The notes: generated from the letters alone by a model not told the origin. Counted from the stretch's first letter, positions 53,649 to 63,506 are shown. The stretch is 64,000 nucleotides of DNA from Streptomyces mangrovi (GCF_900114215.1 NZ_FOSG01000001.1:372001-436000), one strand, 5' to 3'. Numbers and translations: made by a program.

Positions 53649-53699
53649 CGGCCCGCGCCGCGCGCCCGACCGGCGGGACGCGGCCGGCGGCCCGCACCG

Positions 53700-53732
53700 G
53701 TGCCTCGGGCCGTCCCGGGCGGCCCGAGGCAC
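53700..53732 (+). terminator. terminator of murQ
   Basis: GTGCCTCGGGCCG and its exact complement enclose a seven-base loop. Between this and the next terminator (53733-54002) the sequence is GC-rich with no supported gene. Confidence 0.65.
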
Positions 53733-54002
53733 TCACGCCTGTACGGACCCCGGCGGCACATCCGTGCACGGAACCGGAAGGACCGCGGGCCGGAGGACCG
53801 GGGACCGGTACGGGCCCGGCGGCACGCCTGTCGGGACGCGGCCGGTGCGCCGGCCGGCGGCGACCTTCCCGCGCCGGAGGTCGGCGCGCCGGGCAGGACC
53901 GGCCGCACGCGGCTCCCGGTCGTCCGGCGCCCCGCGTACGCGCGGTGCCGCACCGCCCCGTCCCCCCGTACCGCCCGCGCGGCGGGCACGCGTACGCGAA
54001 GA

Positions 54003-54042
54003 CCCCCGGCGCGCACCGGAAGGGGATGGTGCGCGCCGGGGG
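54003..54042 (-). terminator. terminator of the AGCS symporter gene
   Basis: CCCCCGGCGCGCACC and its exact complement enclose ten bases; the stem extends further through GAAG/CTTC with one mismatch. It lies 44 bases past the symporter stop. Confidence 0.7.
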
Positions 54043-54085
54043 CCTTCGGCGCGGACGGTGTCCGCGCCCGGACCGGACGGCCGGC

Positions 54086-55579
54086 TCAGCCGTTCCGCGC
54101 CCCCGCCCGTGCGGGCTCGTCCCGCGCACCGCGCGCGGCGGGCGCCGCCTCCCAGCACTCCACCCCGGTCAGGTCCGGCAGGCGGTCGCGGGTGAAGACG
54201 GGGTCCAGGCCCGCGCGGCGCTGGGCGAGGTAGTCCTCCATCAGCCGGAAGGCGATCACCGACAGCGGCAGGATCGCCAGCAGGTTGACCAGGGCCATGG
54301 CGCCCATGGTGACGTCGGCGAGGCTCCACACCACGCTCAGCGAGCCCAGCGCGCCCAGGAAGGCGGCGGCCAGGACGAGCCCCCGGTAGCCGAGCATGAC
54401 CGAGCGGCGGCGGGTGATGAACTCGATGTTGGACTCGCCGTAGTAGTAGTTGCCGATCATCGAGCTGAAGGCGAGCAGGAAGACCACCAGCGTCAGCAGA
54501 TGGCCGGCCCAGCCGCCCAGGGTCTCCTGCAGCGCGGACTGCGTGAGGTCGGCTCCCTGGCGCCCGGAGAGTTCCGGGTTGACGGAGAGGATGACGAAGG
54601 CGGTCATCGTGCAGACCACCAGGGTGTCGAAGAAGACGCCCAGGGTCTGCACCAGGCCCTGCTTGACCGGGTGGGAGGTCTCGGCCGCGGCGGCGGCGTT
54701 CGGGGCGGAGCCCAGACCGGCCTCGTTGGAGAACATGCCGCGGCGCACGCCCTGCTGGATCGCCGCGCCGATGCCGCCTCCGGCGATCTCGCGCAGGCCG
54801 AAGGCGCCGCCGACGATGTCGGCGAGGACGCGCGGCACCTCGGAGACGTTGAGCACCACGACGGCCAGACCCACCAGCAGGTAGATCACCGCCATCACGG
54901 GGACGAGCACCTTGGTGACCGAGGCGATCCTGCGCACCCCGCCGAAGACGGCCAGTCCGAGCAGCACGGCGAGCGCGGCGCCGACGACCGGGGCGACCCA
55001 GCCGGAGCCGCCGTCGCCGTCCGTGCCCAGCGATCCGGCGGTGACCGAGGCGATGGTGTTGGACTGCACGGCCGTGAACACCAGGCCGAAGGTCAGGGTG
55101 ATGATCACGGCGAAGAGCACGCCGACCCAGCGCCGGCCCAGGCCGCGCTGCATGTAGTACGCGGGGCCGCCGCGGTAGGCGCCTTCGCCTCCCCTGCCGC
55201 GGTCGCGCACCTTGTAGAGCTGGGCGAGGGTGGACTCCACGAAGGCGGAGGCGCCGCCGACCAGGGCCATCACCCACATCCAGAAGACCGCGCCCGGCCC
55301 TCCGACGGTGATGGCCGCCGCGACGCCGGCGATGTTGCCGGTGCCGATCCGGGCCGCGGCGGAGATGGTGAAGGCGCCGAACGGGGAGACCGGCTTCTTT
55401 CCGTCGGCCCCGGCGCGGGGCCGCTCCCTGACCGTCCTGACGATCTCCGGCAGGAGCCGGATCTGCATGGCCCGGGAGCGGACGGTGAAGTACAGGCCCG
55501 CCACGGCCACCAGGGGGATCAGCAGATAGGTCCAGAAGTGGTCGTTGATCTCGACGATCACTGTTTCGAGTGTGCTCAT
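54086..55579 (-). CDS. alanine/glycine:cation symporter (AGCS family)
   Basis: 497 residues, about eleven membrane helices. Family signatures are GAFTISAAARIGTGNIAGVAAAITVGGPGAVFWMWV and RRGMFSNEAGLGSAPNAAAAAETSHPVKQG. It imports alanine or glycine with Na+ or H+. ATG at 55579 has no clear ribosome site. Its position next to murQ hints at use of wall-derived amino acids, but it is transcribed on the opposite strand with its own terminator. Confidence 0.9.
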   Translation of the reverse strand: MSTLETVIVEINDHFWTYLLIPLVAVAGLYFTVRSRAMQIRLLPEIVRTVRERPRAGADGKKPVSPFGAFTISAAARIGTGNIAGVAAAITVGGPGAVFWMWVMALVGGASAFVESTLAQLYKVRDRGRGGEGAYRGGPAYYMQRGLGRRWVGVLFAVIITLTFGLVFTAVQSNTIASVTAGSLGTDGDGGSGWVAPVVGAALAVLLGLAVFGGVRRIASVTKVLVPVMAVIYLLVGLAVVVLNVSEVPRVLADIVGGAFGLREIAGGGIGAAIQQGVRRGMFSNEAGLGSAPNAAAAAETSHPVKQGLVQTLGVFFDTLVVCTMTAFVILSVNPELSGRQGADLTQSALQETLGGWAGHLLTLVVFLLAFSSMIGNYYYGESNIEFITRRRSVMLGYRGLVLAAAFLGALGSLSVVWSLADVTMGAMALVNLLAILPLSVIAFRLMEDYLAQRRAGLDPVFTRDRLPDLTGVECWEAAPAARGARDEPARAGARNG

Positions 55580-55748
55580 CGCTTAGGTTGCCGTCCAGGA
55601 GTCGTGTGGGGTGGGTTCGGCTCTGGAAACAGAGTGGGGGCACCGCGGGAGGGGATCGCCCGTACGCGGCCCCCGGGAGGCTATCCGGTGCGCCGCCCCG
55701 GGGTCAGGCCACGACGCGGTGCAAAATCTCACATCCTGGACATAGCGG

Positions 55749-55780
55749 GAGGGCGGCACCCCTTGCGGGGTGCCGCCCTC
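55749..55780 (-). terminator. terminator of groEL2
   Basis: GAGGGCGGCACCCC and its exact complement enclose a four-base loop, 54 bases past the groEL stop. Confidence 0.75.
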
Positions 55781-55833
55781 GTCACCGTGCGCGCGGTAGG
55801 CGCCCGGTGGGAACCACCGATCCGCGGGGCGGA

Positions 55834-57597
<1,764 letters not shown>

Positions 57598-57617
57598 TCA
57601 CCGAACCGGTCCTTGCT

Positions 57618-57644
57618 TTGTCACTCTCACCTTCAGAGTGCTAA
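57618..57644 (-). promoter_or_regulatory. CIRCE element (proximal)
   Basis: On the groEL strand: TTAGCACTC-N9-GAGTGACAA; two mismatches in one arm to the consensus HrcA operator. Confidence 0.88.
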
Positions 57645-57653
57645 CGCCAATGA

Positions 57654-57680
57654 TTAGCACTCGACCCCTCCGAGTGCAAG
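57654..57680 (-). promoter_or_regulatory. CIRCE element (distal)
   Basis: On the groEL strand: CTTGCACTC-N9-GAGTGCTAA, two mismatches in the left arm. It lies nine bases from the proximal element; the pair is 36 bp centre to centre. Confidence 0.88.
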
Positions 57681-57777
57681 CGCGCAGATGTTCCGCGTGC
57701 CCGTACCGCCGGGTACGGGCACGGAGGCGGGGGCGCGGACGGGACCGCGGGCGCGCGCCGGTGCGCGGGCGCACGAA

Positions 57778-57819
57778 ACAGGAGGGCCCGCGCCCCTACG
57801 GGGACGCGGGCCCTCCTGT
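57778..57819 (-). terminator. terminator of the cspA-like gene
   Basis: ACAGGAGGGCCCGCG and its exact complement enclose CCCC-TAC-GGGG-A, forming an even longer nested stem, 44 bases past the csp stop. Confidence 0.75.
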
Positions 57820-57863
57820 GCCGTCTACTGCTGGTGTGCGTCGTGGTGCGTGTGTCCGGCGCT

Positions 57864-58067
57864 TCAGGCCGTCACGCGGACCATGTCCGCCTGCGGGCCC
57901 TTCTGGCCCTGCGAGATCTCGAACTCGACCCGCTGCCCTTCCTCAAGGGTGCGGTATCCGTCCATCTGGATCGCGCTGTAGTGGACGAACACGTCCGCCC
58001 CACCGTCGACCGCGATGAAGCCGTACCCCTTCTCCGCGTTGAACCACTTGACGGTGCCTTGAGCCAT
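57864..58067 (-). CDS. CspA-family cold-shock protein
   Basis: 67 residues, a complete single cold-shock domain: [15 protein letters not shown] (RNP1) and DVFVHYSAI (RNP2). It binds single-stranded RNA/DNA and acts as RNA chaperone. ATG at 58067 with GGGGAG upstream. This is the SC 7.0/ScoF-type small protein of Streptomyces. Confidence 0.93.
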   Translation of the reverse strand: MAQGTVKWFNAEKGYGFIAVDGGADVFVHYSAIQMDGYRTLEEGQRVEFEISQGQKGPQADMVRVTA

Positions 58068-58469
58068 TCCTAACTCCCCTATTGCCGGCCCTTGCGCGGG
58101 CCCGCGCTCCGCGGACCCGGGTCAGTCACCACCCCCCGGCGAGAGGGGGCGGCGTGCGCCGGAACGCGTCGACCGCGGCTGAATGTATCTGGGCAGACGC
58201 CCTCCGCAACAGGTCTGTCGGACGAGAATTCCGGTCACGCCGGATTGCCGATAAGCACATGAACGGCGGGAAAGCAGGGCAACTCGGGCCGGGCATAACG
58301 GACCGACACGACAATTCACGCGATAAATTCGAGCGCAAGTTGTCGCGTTCTCATGGGCGCTGAGCGCGCACTTGGGGGGAGGCATGCTCACTCTACCGCT
58401 CTTCGAGGGCCGGAATTACCAATTCCGTTTACCGTGCGCGGTTACGCGCCCCTCCCGGGAGCGCATATG
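58068..58469. other. long intergenic region upstream of the cspA-like gene
   Basis: About 400 bases without a supported gene, notably AT-richer at 58180-58440 than the rest of the window. It probably contains the csp promoter and a long 5' untranslated region, as is common for cold-shock genes. A small inverted repeat CGGAATT-ACC-AATTCCG lies at 58411-58427. An ATG at 58384 with GGGGGGAGG upstream opens a frame on the + strand but it runs across the metO terminator and antisense to metO, so it was not called. Confidence 0.4.
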
Positions 58470-58518
58470 CGGGCGGCCCCGCGCCCCCTCCGTGCGGGAG
58501 GGGGCGCGGGGCCGCCCG
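58470..58518 (-). terminator. terminator of the metM-metO operon
   Basis: Twenty-two-base perfect arms (beginning CGGGCGGCCCCGCG) with a five-base loop, 51 bases past the metO stop; the strongest stem in the window. Confidence 0.85.
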
Positions 58519-58569
58519 CGTGCGGTGGCGCGTACGGCGCCGAAGCCCGTCCGGCCGGTGGCCGCCCGG

Positions 58570-58848
58570 TCAGCAGCCGCCCGCGACGGCCGGGATGATG
58601 GAGACACCCGAGCCGTCCGGCGTCGGCGTCTGCAGGCCGTCGGCGAAGCGGACGTCGTCGTCGTCGACGTAGACGTTCACGAAGCGGCGCAGCTTGCCGG
58701 AGTCGTCCAGCACCCGGGCGGAGATGCCCTGGTGGTTCTTCTCCAGGTCCGCGATGACCTCGGCGAGTGTGGCCCCCTCGGCGGGCACCTCGGCCCGGCC
58801 GCCGGTGTAGGTGCGCAGGATGGTCGGGATTCGGACGGTGACGCTCAT
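58570..58848 (-). CDS. metO: MoaD/ThiS-like sulfur carrier protein (MetO-like)
   Basis: 92 residues with a beta-grasp, ubiquitin-like fold (VTVRIPTILRTYTGGRAEV...LAEVIADLEKNHQGISARVLDDSGKLRRFVNVYVDDDDVRF...SIIPAVAGGC). Sulfur carriers end in Gly-Gly, which is adenylated and converted to a thiocarboxylate. Here the frame ends Gly-Gly-Cys, so the Cys must be removed first. The ATG overlaps the stop of the threonine-synthase-like gene. That partner and the SAM riboswitch suggest it delivers sulfur for homocysteine. From memory, such a pair has been named MetO/MetM in Streptomyces; I could not check this. Confidence 0.72.
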   Translation of the reverse strand: MSVTVRIPTILRTYTGGRAEVPAEGATLAEVIADLEKNHQGISARVLDDSGKLRRFVNVYVDDDDVRFADGLQTPTPDGSGVSIIPAVAGGC

Positions 58849-60131
58849 GCCAGGCCAGCCTCTCGGAAGGAGTCCAGGTTGGGACGGATGATCGCGGACG
58901 GTCCGGTGGTCGGCGCCACCGCGTCCAGGGTCTTGAGGCCGTCGCCGGTGTTGAGGACGACCGTGGTCAGGGTCGGGTCGAGCGCACCGGCCTCGATCAG
59001 CTTCCTCGTCACGCCGACGGTCACGCCGCCCGCGGTCTCGGCGAAGACGCCCTCGGTCCGGGCCAGCAGCTTGATCGCGTCGACGATCTCCCCGTCGTTC
59101 ACGTCCTCCACCGCGCCGCCGGTGCGGCGGGCGATGTCCAGCACGTACGGGCCGTCGGCCGGGTTGCCGATGGCCAGCGACTTGGCGATGGTGTCCGGCT
59201 TCACCGGCCGCACCACGTCGTGGCCGTCCTTGAAGGCCCGCGCCACCGGTGAGCAGCCCTCGGCCTGGGCTCCGAAGATCTTGTAGGGGCGGTCCTCGAC
59301 CAGTCCCAGGGCGATCAGCTCCCGCAGCCCCTTGTCGATCTTGGTGAGCTGGGAGCCGGAGGCGATCGGGACGACGAGCTGGTCCGGCAGCCGCCAGCCG
59401 AGCTGCTCGCAGATCTCGTACGCCAGGGTCTTGGAGCCCTCCGCGTAGTAGGGGCGGAGGTTGACGTTGACGAAGCCCCAGCCCTCGCCGATCGGGTCCC
59501 CGATCAGCTCCGAGCAGAAGCGGTTCACATCGTCGTAGGTGCCCTCGATGCCCACCAGGTCGCCGCCGTACACCGCTGCCATGACGACCTTGCCCTGCTC
59601 CAGGTCGTGCGGGATGAACACGCACGAGCGCAGGCCCGCGCGGGCCGCCGCGGCGCCGACCGCGCCGGCGAGGTTGCCGGTGGAGGAGCACGACAGGGTG
59701 GTGAAGCCGAAGGCGCGGGCGGCCTCGACGGCGATGGCCACCACCCGGTCCTTGAAGGAGTGCGTGGGGTTGCCGGAGTCGTCCTTGACGTACAGGCCGC
59801 CGGTGACGCCCAGCTCGCGGGCGAGGTTGTCGGCCCTGACCAGCCTGGTGAAGCCCGGGTTCAGATTGGGCTTGTCCGCCACGTCGGCCGGAACCGGCAG
59901 CAGCGGGGCGTAGCGCCAGATGCTGTCCGGGCCGGCCTCGATCCGCTTCCGCAGCTCCTCCGGGTCGCCCCCGGGCAGGTCGTACGCGATCTCCAGGGGG
60001 CCGAAACACGCCTCACAGGCGAAGACCGGTCCGAGCGGGAAACGCTCACCGCATTCGCGGCAGGAGAGCGCCGCGGCGGGGCCGAGTGAGAGGTCGGTGT
60101 CGGTGTCGGTTGCAACAGTCTGCACAGCCAT
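58845..60131 (-). CDS. metM: threonine synthase homologue, probable MetM-type homocysteine synthase
   Basis: 428 residues of fold-type II PLP enzymes. An N-terminal zinc ribbon has Cys24/27 and Cys39/42. The PLP lysine is Lys127 in SGNPTHSFKDRV, where ordinary threonine synthases have NPTGSFKDR (Gly to His124). SCSSTGNLAGAVGA binds the cofactor phosphate. Threonine synthase acts on O-phosphohomoserine. Here a SAM riboswitch and an overlapping sulfur-carrier gene argue that the product is homocysteine for methionine synthesis. If that is wrong it is ThrC. ATG at 60131, AAAGGG upstream. Confidence 0.75.
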   Translation of the reverse strand: MAVQTVATDTDTDLSLGPAAALSCRECGERFPLGPVFACEACFGPLEIAYDLPGGDPEELRKRIEAGPDSIWRYAPLLPVPADVADKPNLNPGFTRLVRADNLARELGVTGGLYVKDDSGNPTHSFKDRVVAIAVEAARAFGFTTLSCSSTGNLAGAVGAAAARAGLRSCVFIPHDLEQGKVVMAAVYGGDLVGIEGTYDDVNRFCSELIGDPIGEGWGFVNVNLRPYYAEGSKTLAYEICEQLGWRLPDQLVVPIASGSQLTKIDKGLRELIALGLVEDRPYKIFGAQAEGCSPVARAFKDGHDVVRPVKPDTIAKSLAIGNPADGPYVLDIARRTGGAVEDVNDGEIVDAIKLLARTEGVFAETAGGVTVGVTRKLIEAGALDPTLTTVVLNTGDGLKTLDAVAPTTGPSAIIRPNLDSFREAGLA

Positions 60132-60151
60132 GGTCGGCGAGGCCCTTTCTC

Positions 60152-60290
60152 CTCATCTTCCCCGCGACGGCTTTCGCCGCGGGACGGAATTGGCACCTTC
60201 CCCACCGTGGCCTCGGACTGTTGTCGACGAGTGCCGGCGGGAGGGTTGCCGGGGCTTCAACGGGCCGTTCCCTCTGCCCCTCTGGATGAG
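60152..60290 (-). ncRNA. SAM riboswitch (S-box class) in the metM leader
   Basis: On the minus strand the leader has P1 closed by CTCATC (60290-60285) and GATGAG (60157-60152). The kink-turn/core GGCCCGTTGAAGCCCCGG-CAACC lies at about 60266-60244, the P3 element GGTGCCAATTCC at 60197-60186, and a GAAA-capped P4 stem (CCCGCG/CGCGGG) between P3 and P1. These are the conserved parts of SAM-I-type aptamers. No terminator lies between P1 and the start codon 20 bases away, and P1 abuts GGAGAAAGGG, so control of translation initiation is likely. Confidence 0.9.
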
Positions 60291-60700
60291 CTCTATGGCA
60301 CCGGCCAATACTCTGACCGGGGCGTTTGTGCACGACGGGATCCCCAAGATGCGGAACTCCCGCGCGTCGTCCAAGACTGTAACCGAAGCCCTTGGCCACA
60401 AGGCCGGCCGTCCGAACCGCGAGACGGGAGGCACACGGGGACAGCGCGGGCGCCCTCCGGAACGCGGCCCGGGTGAATGCCCCGGAAACATGCCCGGGAC
60501 CGGGCATGGACGGCCGGTGGCGGGCAACCACGGTCCGACCACGGCCGGTACTCCCGGCCGGCACCCGACCGCACCGTGACCGACAGCAGCAGACACACCG
60601 AGATCACCCGGGCGACCCCGGTCCCGGAGAATGCCTGGGACCGCCGGGACGGCGGGGGCCACCGGTAACACCGGGGCGACCGGGGACGCCGGGACCGGCG
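60291..60700. other. divergent control region of metM-metO and gpgS
   Basis: No gene is supported here. On the minus strand TTGGAC (about 60381-60376) followed 17 bases later by CATCTT is a possible metM promoter. The gpgS-proximal half is rich in CCGGGGAC/CGGGACCGG motifs that grade into the tandem repeat at 60701. Confidence 0.35.
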
Positions 60701-60750
60701 AGGACCGGTGAGGACCGGTGAGGACCGGTGAGGACCGGTGAGGACCGGTG
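60701..60750 (+). repeat. five exact tandem copies of a 10-bp unit
   Basis: AGGACCGGTG five times without change, flanked by one degenerate copy on each side (60691-60700, 60751-60760). It ends 27 bases before the gpgS start and is phased with one helical turn. Confidence 0.9.
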
Positions 60751-60777
60751 AGGACCGCCAAGGACAGGGAGGCACAC

Positions 60778-61737
60778 GTGCTGGATGAGGTCGACCACTG
60801 GCTGGAACGACGCTCATGGAGCGCTGCCGAACGCCCGCCGCACCGGCTGCTGGCCGCCAAGCGGGCCGCCGGACCGGCGGGCAGCGTGAGCGTGGTGCTT
60901 CCGGCGCTGAACGAGGAGGCGACGGTCGGCGACATCGTCGCCGCCATCCGCCGCGAACTGATGACCGAGGACATGCCACTGGTCGACGAACTGGTGGTGG
61001 TGGACTCCGGTTCCACCGACCGCACCTCCGAGGTGGCCGCCGCCGCGGGCGCGAAGGTGGTGCACCGCGACGAGGTGCTGCCCCGGCTGCCCACGGTGCC
61101 GGGCAAGGGCGAGGTGCTGTGGCGGTCGCTGCTGGCCACCAGCGGCGAGATCGTCTGCTTCGTCGACGCGGACCTGCGGGAGTTCGACACCACCTTCGTG
61201 TCGGGCATCGTCGGGCCGCTGCTGACCGACCCGGGCCTGGCGATGGTCAAGGCGATGTACGACCGCGCCATCGGCGACAGCCCGGCCGGCGGCGGCCGGG
61301 TCACCGAGCTGGTCGCCCGCCCCCTGCTCAACCTGTACTGGCCGCAGCTGGCGGGCTTCGTCCAGCCACTGGGCGGCGAGTACGCGGCACGGCGCTCCCT
61401 GCTGGAGCGGCTCAGCTTCCCCGTCGGCTACGGCGTCGAGCTGGGCCTGCTGGTGGACGCGCTGCACACCGTCGGGCTCGACGCGCTCGCGCAGGTCGAC
61501 GTGGGCGTGCGCAGGCACCGCAACCAGGACGGGCTGGCACTGGGGCGGATGGCCGCGGCGATACACCGCACCGCCCACGTACGGCAGGCGCGCGGCCCGC
61601 TGATACGCCCGGTGATCACGCAGTTCGAGCGGGTCCCCGGGGGCGGCTTCGTCCCGCACACCCACCCGGTGGACACCGAGGAACGCCCGCCGATGTGCAC
61701 CGTCCCCGAGTACACCGCCCGCCGCACGGCGGCCTGA
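60778..61737 (+). CDS. gpgS: glucosyl-3-phosphoglycerate synthase
   Basis: 319 residues, GT-A fold of family GT81: SVVLPALNEEATVGDIV, VVDSGSTDRTSEVA, and the metal-binding DXD in CFVDADLREFD. Later PLGGEYAARRSLLERLSFPVGYGVELGLLVD is highly conserved in GpgS. It makes glucosyl-3-phosphoglycerate from UDP- or ADP-glucose and 3-phosphoglycerate, precursor of glucosylglycerate (and methylglucose polysaccharide in mycobacteria). GTG at 60778 with AGGGAGG upstream. Neighbouring otsA suggests a compatible-solute region. Confidence 0.9.
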   Translation: MLDEVDHWLERRSWSAAERPPHRLLAAKRAAGPAGSVSVVLPALNEEATVGDIVAAIRRELMTEDMPLVDELVVVDSGSTDRTSEVAAAAGAKVVHRDEVLPRLPTVPGKGEVLWRSLLATSGEIVCFVDADLREFDTTFVSGIVGPLLTDPGLAMVKAMYDRAIGDSPAGGGRVTELVARPLLNLYWPQLAGFVQPLGGEYAARRSLLERLSFPVGYGVELGLLVDALHTVGLDALAQVDVGVRRHRNQDGLALGRMAAAIHRTAHVRQARGPLIRPVITQFERVPGGGFVPHTHPVDTEERPPMCTVPEYTARRTAA

Positions 61738-61820
61738 GGACCGCGGGCCCCGGAGGGGGAACCCCGGCCCGGCGCGCGCCGGTGAAGCACACACCCGGCC
61801 CGGCGCGCGCCGTTCCAGCC

Positions 61821-61847
61821 GCTCCCGTACCCGCCCGGTACGGGAGC
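61821..61847 (+). terminator. terminator of gpgS
   Basis: GCTCCCGTACC and its exact complement with a five-base loop. Just upstream, CCCGGCCCGGCGCGCGCCG occurs twice in direct orientation (about 61764-61812). Confidence 0.65.
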
Positions 61848-61983
61848 CCTCCCGCGTGCGCCGCCGTATCCGCGCCGCACGCGCCGCCTGTGCGCCCTGT
61901 CCGTGCGCCCCGGTCGGCCTCCCCGGGCTTCCCCCGGGCTCCGTGTGACGAGAACCGTACGTTTGAGCGGTACGGACAGCGGC

Positions 61984-61989
61984 TAGGTT
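61984..61989 (+). promoter_or_regulatory. -10 element of a probable leaderless otsA transcript
   Basis: TAGGTT ends six bases before the otsA ATG; no ribosome site is present. CCGTAC and GTACGG flank the likely -35 region as a small inverted repeat. Confidence 0.45.
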
Positions 61990-61995
61990 CCGCTC

Positions 61996-63468
61996 ATGGT
62001 CACTCGGCACCAGGTACTCGTCGCCTCCAACCGCGGCCCCGTCTCCCACACGCTCGGCGAGGGGGGCGAGCTGACCGTCAAACGCGGCGGCGGCGGGCTG
62101 GTCTCCGGCCTGTCGGCTGTCAAGGGCGATGCGGTGTGGGTCTGCGCGGCGCTGGGCGAGGGCGACCGCGAGGCGGTACGGCGCACGGGCGGCGAGCTGG
62201 ACCCGGCGGACACCGGCGGCCAGCGGGTGCGGATGCTCGACATCGCGCCCGACGTCTTCGCGGACGCCTACAACGGCATCGCCAACTCCGTGCTGTGGTT
62301 CGTCCACCACATGCTCTACCAGACCCCGACGGAGCCCGTCTTCGACGCGGAGTTCGAGCGGCAGTGGCGCTCCTACGAGGCGTACAACGCGGCGTTCGCC
62401 GACGCACTGGCCCAGGAGGCCGCCGAGGGCGCGGCCGTCCTCGTGCAGGACTACCACCTCACCCTCGTCCCGGCCATGCTGCGCGAGCGGCGGCCCGACC
62501 TGCGCATCGGCCACTTCTCGCACACCCCCTGGGCGCCGCCGGACTACTTCCGGGTGCTGCCGGACGACCCCGACGGCGGGGTCGCCGCCGAGGTGCTGCG
62601 CGGCATCCTGGGCGCCGACCGGGCCGCCTTCCTCACCCGGCGCTGGGCAGGCGCCTTCGCCGACTGCTGCGTGAAGCTGCTGGGCGCGGAGGTCTCCGTG
62701 GCCGACGGCGGCGACGAGATGATCGTCACCCACGAGGGCCGTGAGACGCGCATAGGCGTCCACGGCCTGGGCGCCGACGCCGAGTTCCTGCGCGAGCGCT
62801 CCCGGCGCCCGGACGTGGAGGACCGGATCGCGCTGCTGCGCGGGCAGATCGGCCGCGGGCCCGACGGCGAGCCGCGCAGGACGATCGTGCGCGTGGACCG
62901 CACCGAGCTGTCCAAGAACATCGTCCGCGGCCTGCTCGCCTACCGGCGGCTGCTGACGGACCGCCCCGAGTGGCGCGGCCGGGTCGTGCACGTCGCCTTC
63001 GCCTACCCCTCCCGGCAGGACCTGGCGGTCTACCGCGAGTACACCGACGAGGTCGCCCGCGTCGCCGAGGGGATCAACGCGGAGTTCGGCGAGGGCGACT
63101 GGACACCGGTCGAGCTGCACCTCAAGGACGACTTCGCGCGTTCCCTGGCGGCCTACCGGCTGGCCGACGTCGCCCTGATCAACCCGATCCGGGACGGCAT
63201 GAACCTGGTGGCCAAGGAGATCCCGGTGCTCTCCGACGGCGGCTGCGCGCTGGTCCTCTCCCGCGAGGCGGGCGCCTTCGCCGAACTGGCCGAGGACGCC
63301 ATCACCGTCAACCCCTACGACATCGGCGCCACGGCGGACGCCCTGCACCAGGCGCTGACGATGGACCCGGAGGAGCGCGCCGAGCGCACCAAGCGCCTGG
63401 CCGCGGCGGCCACGGCCCTGCCGCCCACGAAGTGGTTCCTGGACCAGCTGAACGCGCTGCGCGACTGA
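61996..63468 (+). CDS. otsA: trehalose-6-phosphate synthase
   Basis: 490 residues of family GT20: VLVASNRGPVS, VKRGGGGLVSGL (glucose-6-phosphate loop), VQDYHLTLVPAMLRERRPDLRIGHFSHTPWAPPDYFRVLP, RVDRTELSKNIVRGLLAYRRLL, and NPIRDGMNLVAKE. It forms trehalose 6-phosphate from a nucleotide-glucose donor and glucose 6-phosphate. ATG at 61996 appears leaderless. otsB lies convergent immediately downstream. Confidence 0.95.
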   Translation: MVTRHQVLVASNRGPVSHTLGEGGELTVKRGGGGLVSGLSAVKGDAVWVCAALGEGDREAVRRTGGELDPADTGGQRVRMLDIAPDVFADAYNGIANSVLWFVHHMLYQTPTEPVFDAEFERQWRSYEAYNAAFADALAQEAAEGAAVLVQDYHLTLVPAMLRERRPDLRIGHFSHTPWAPPDYFRVLPDDPDGGVAAEVLRGILGADRAAFLTRRWAGAFADCCVKLLGAEVSVADGGDEMIVTHEGRETRIGVHGLGADAEFLRERSRRPDVEDRIALLRGQIGRGPDGEPRRTIVRVDRTELSKNIVRGLLAYRRLLTDRPEWRGRVVHVAFAYPSRQDLAVYREYTDEVARVAEGINAEFGEGDWTPVELHLKDDFARSLAAYRLADVALINPIRDGMNLVAKEIPVLSDGGCALVLSREAGAFAELAEDAITVNPYDIGATADALHQALTMDPEERAERTKRLAAAATALPPTKWFLDQLNALRD

Positions 63469-63506
63469 TCACCGGCCGACAGGCGGTCGACGACCGACGG
63501 CCGGTC

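Noticed and set aside
53733..54002. Possible gene in the gap between murQ and the AGCS symporter
   Set aside because: Open frames are present but all are Arg/Pro/Gly-rich, lack ribosome sites and run into the flanking terminators.
57636..57662. GAGTGCTAA-N9-TTAGCACTC, a perfect inverted repeat
   Set aside because: Its arms are in the reverse order of CIRCE; it arises from the inner half-sites of two adjacent genuine CIRCE elements.
58384..59286. An open frame on the + strand starting with GGGGGGAGG upstream, covering the metO terminator and antisense to metO
   Set aside because: It crosses a 22-bp terminator stem and has no recognisable protein sequence.
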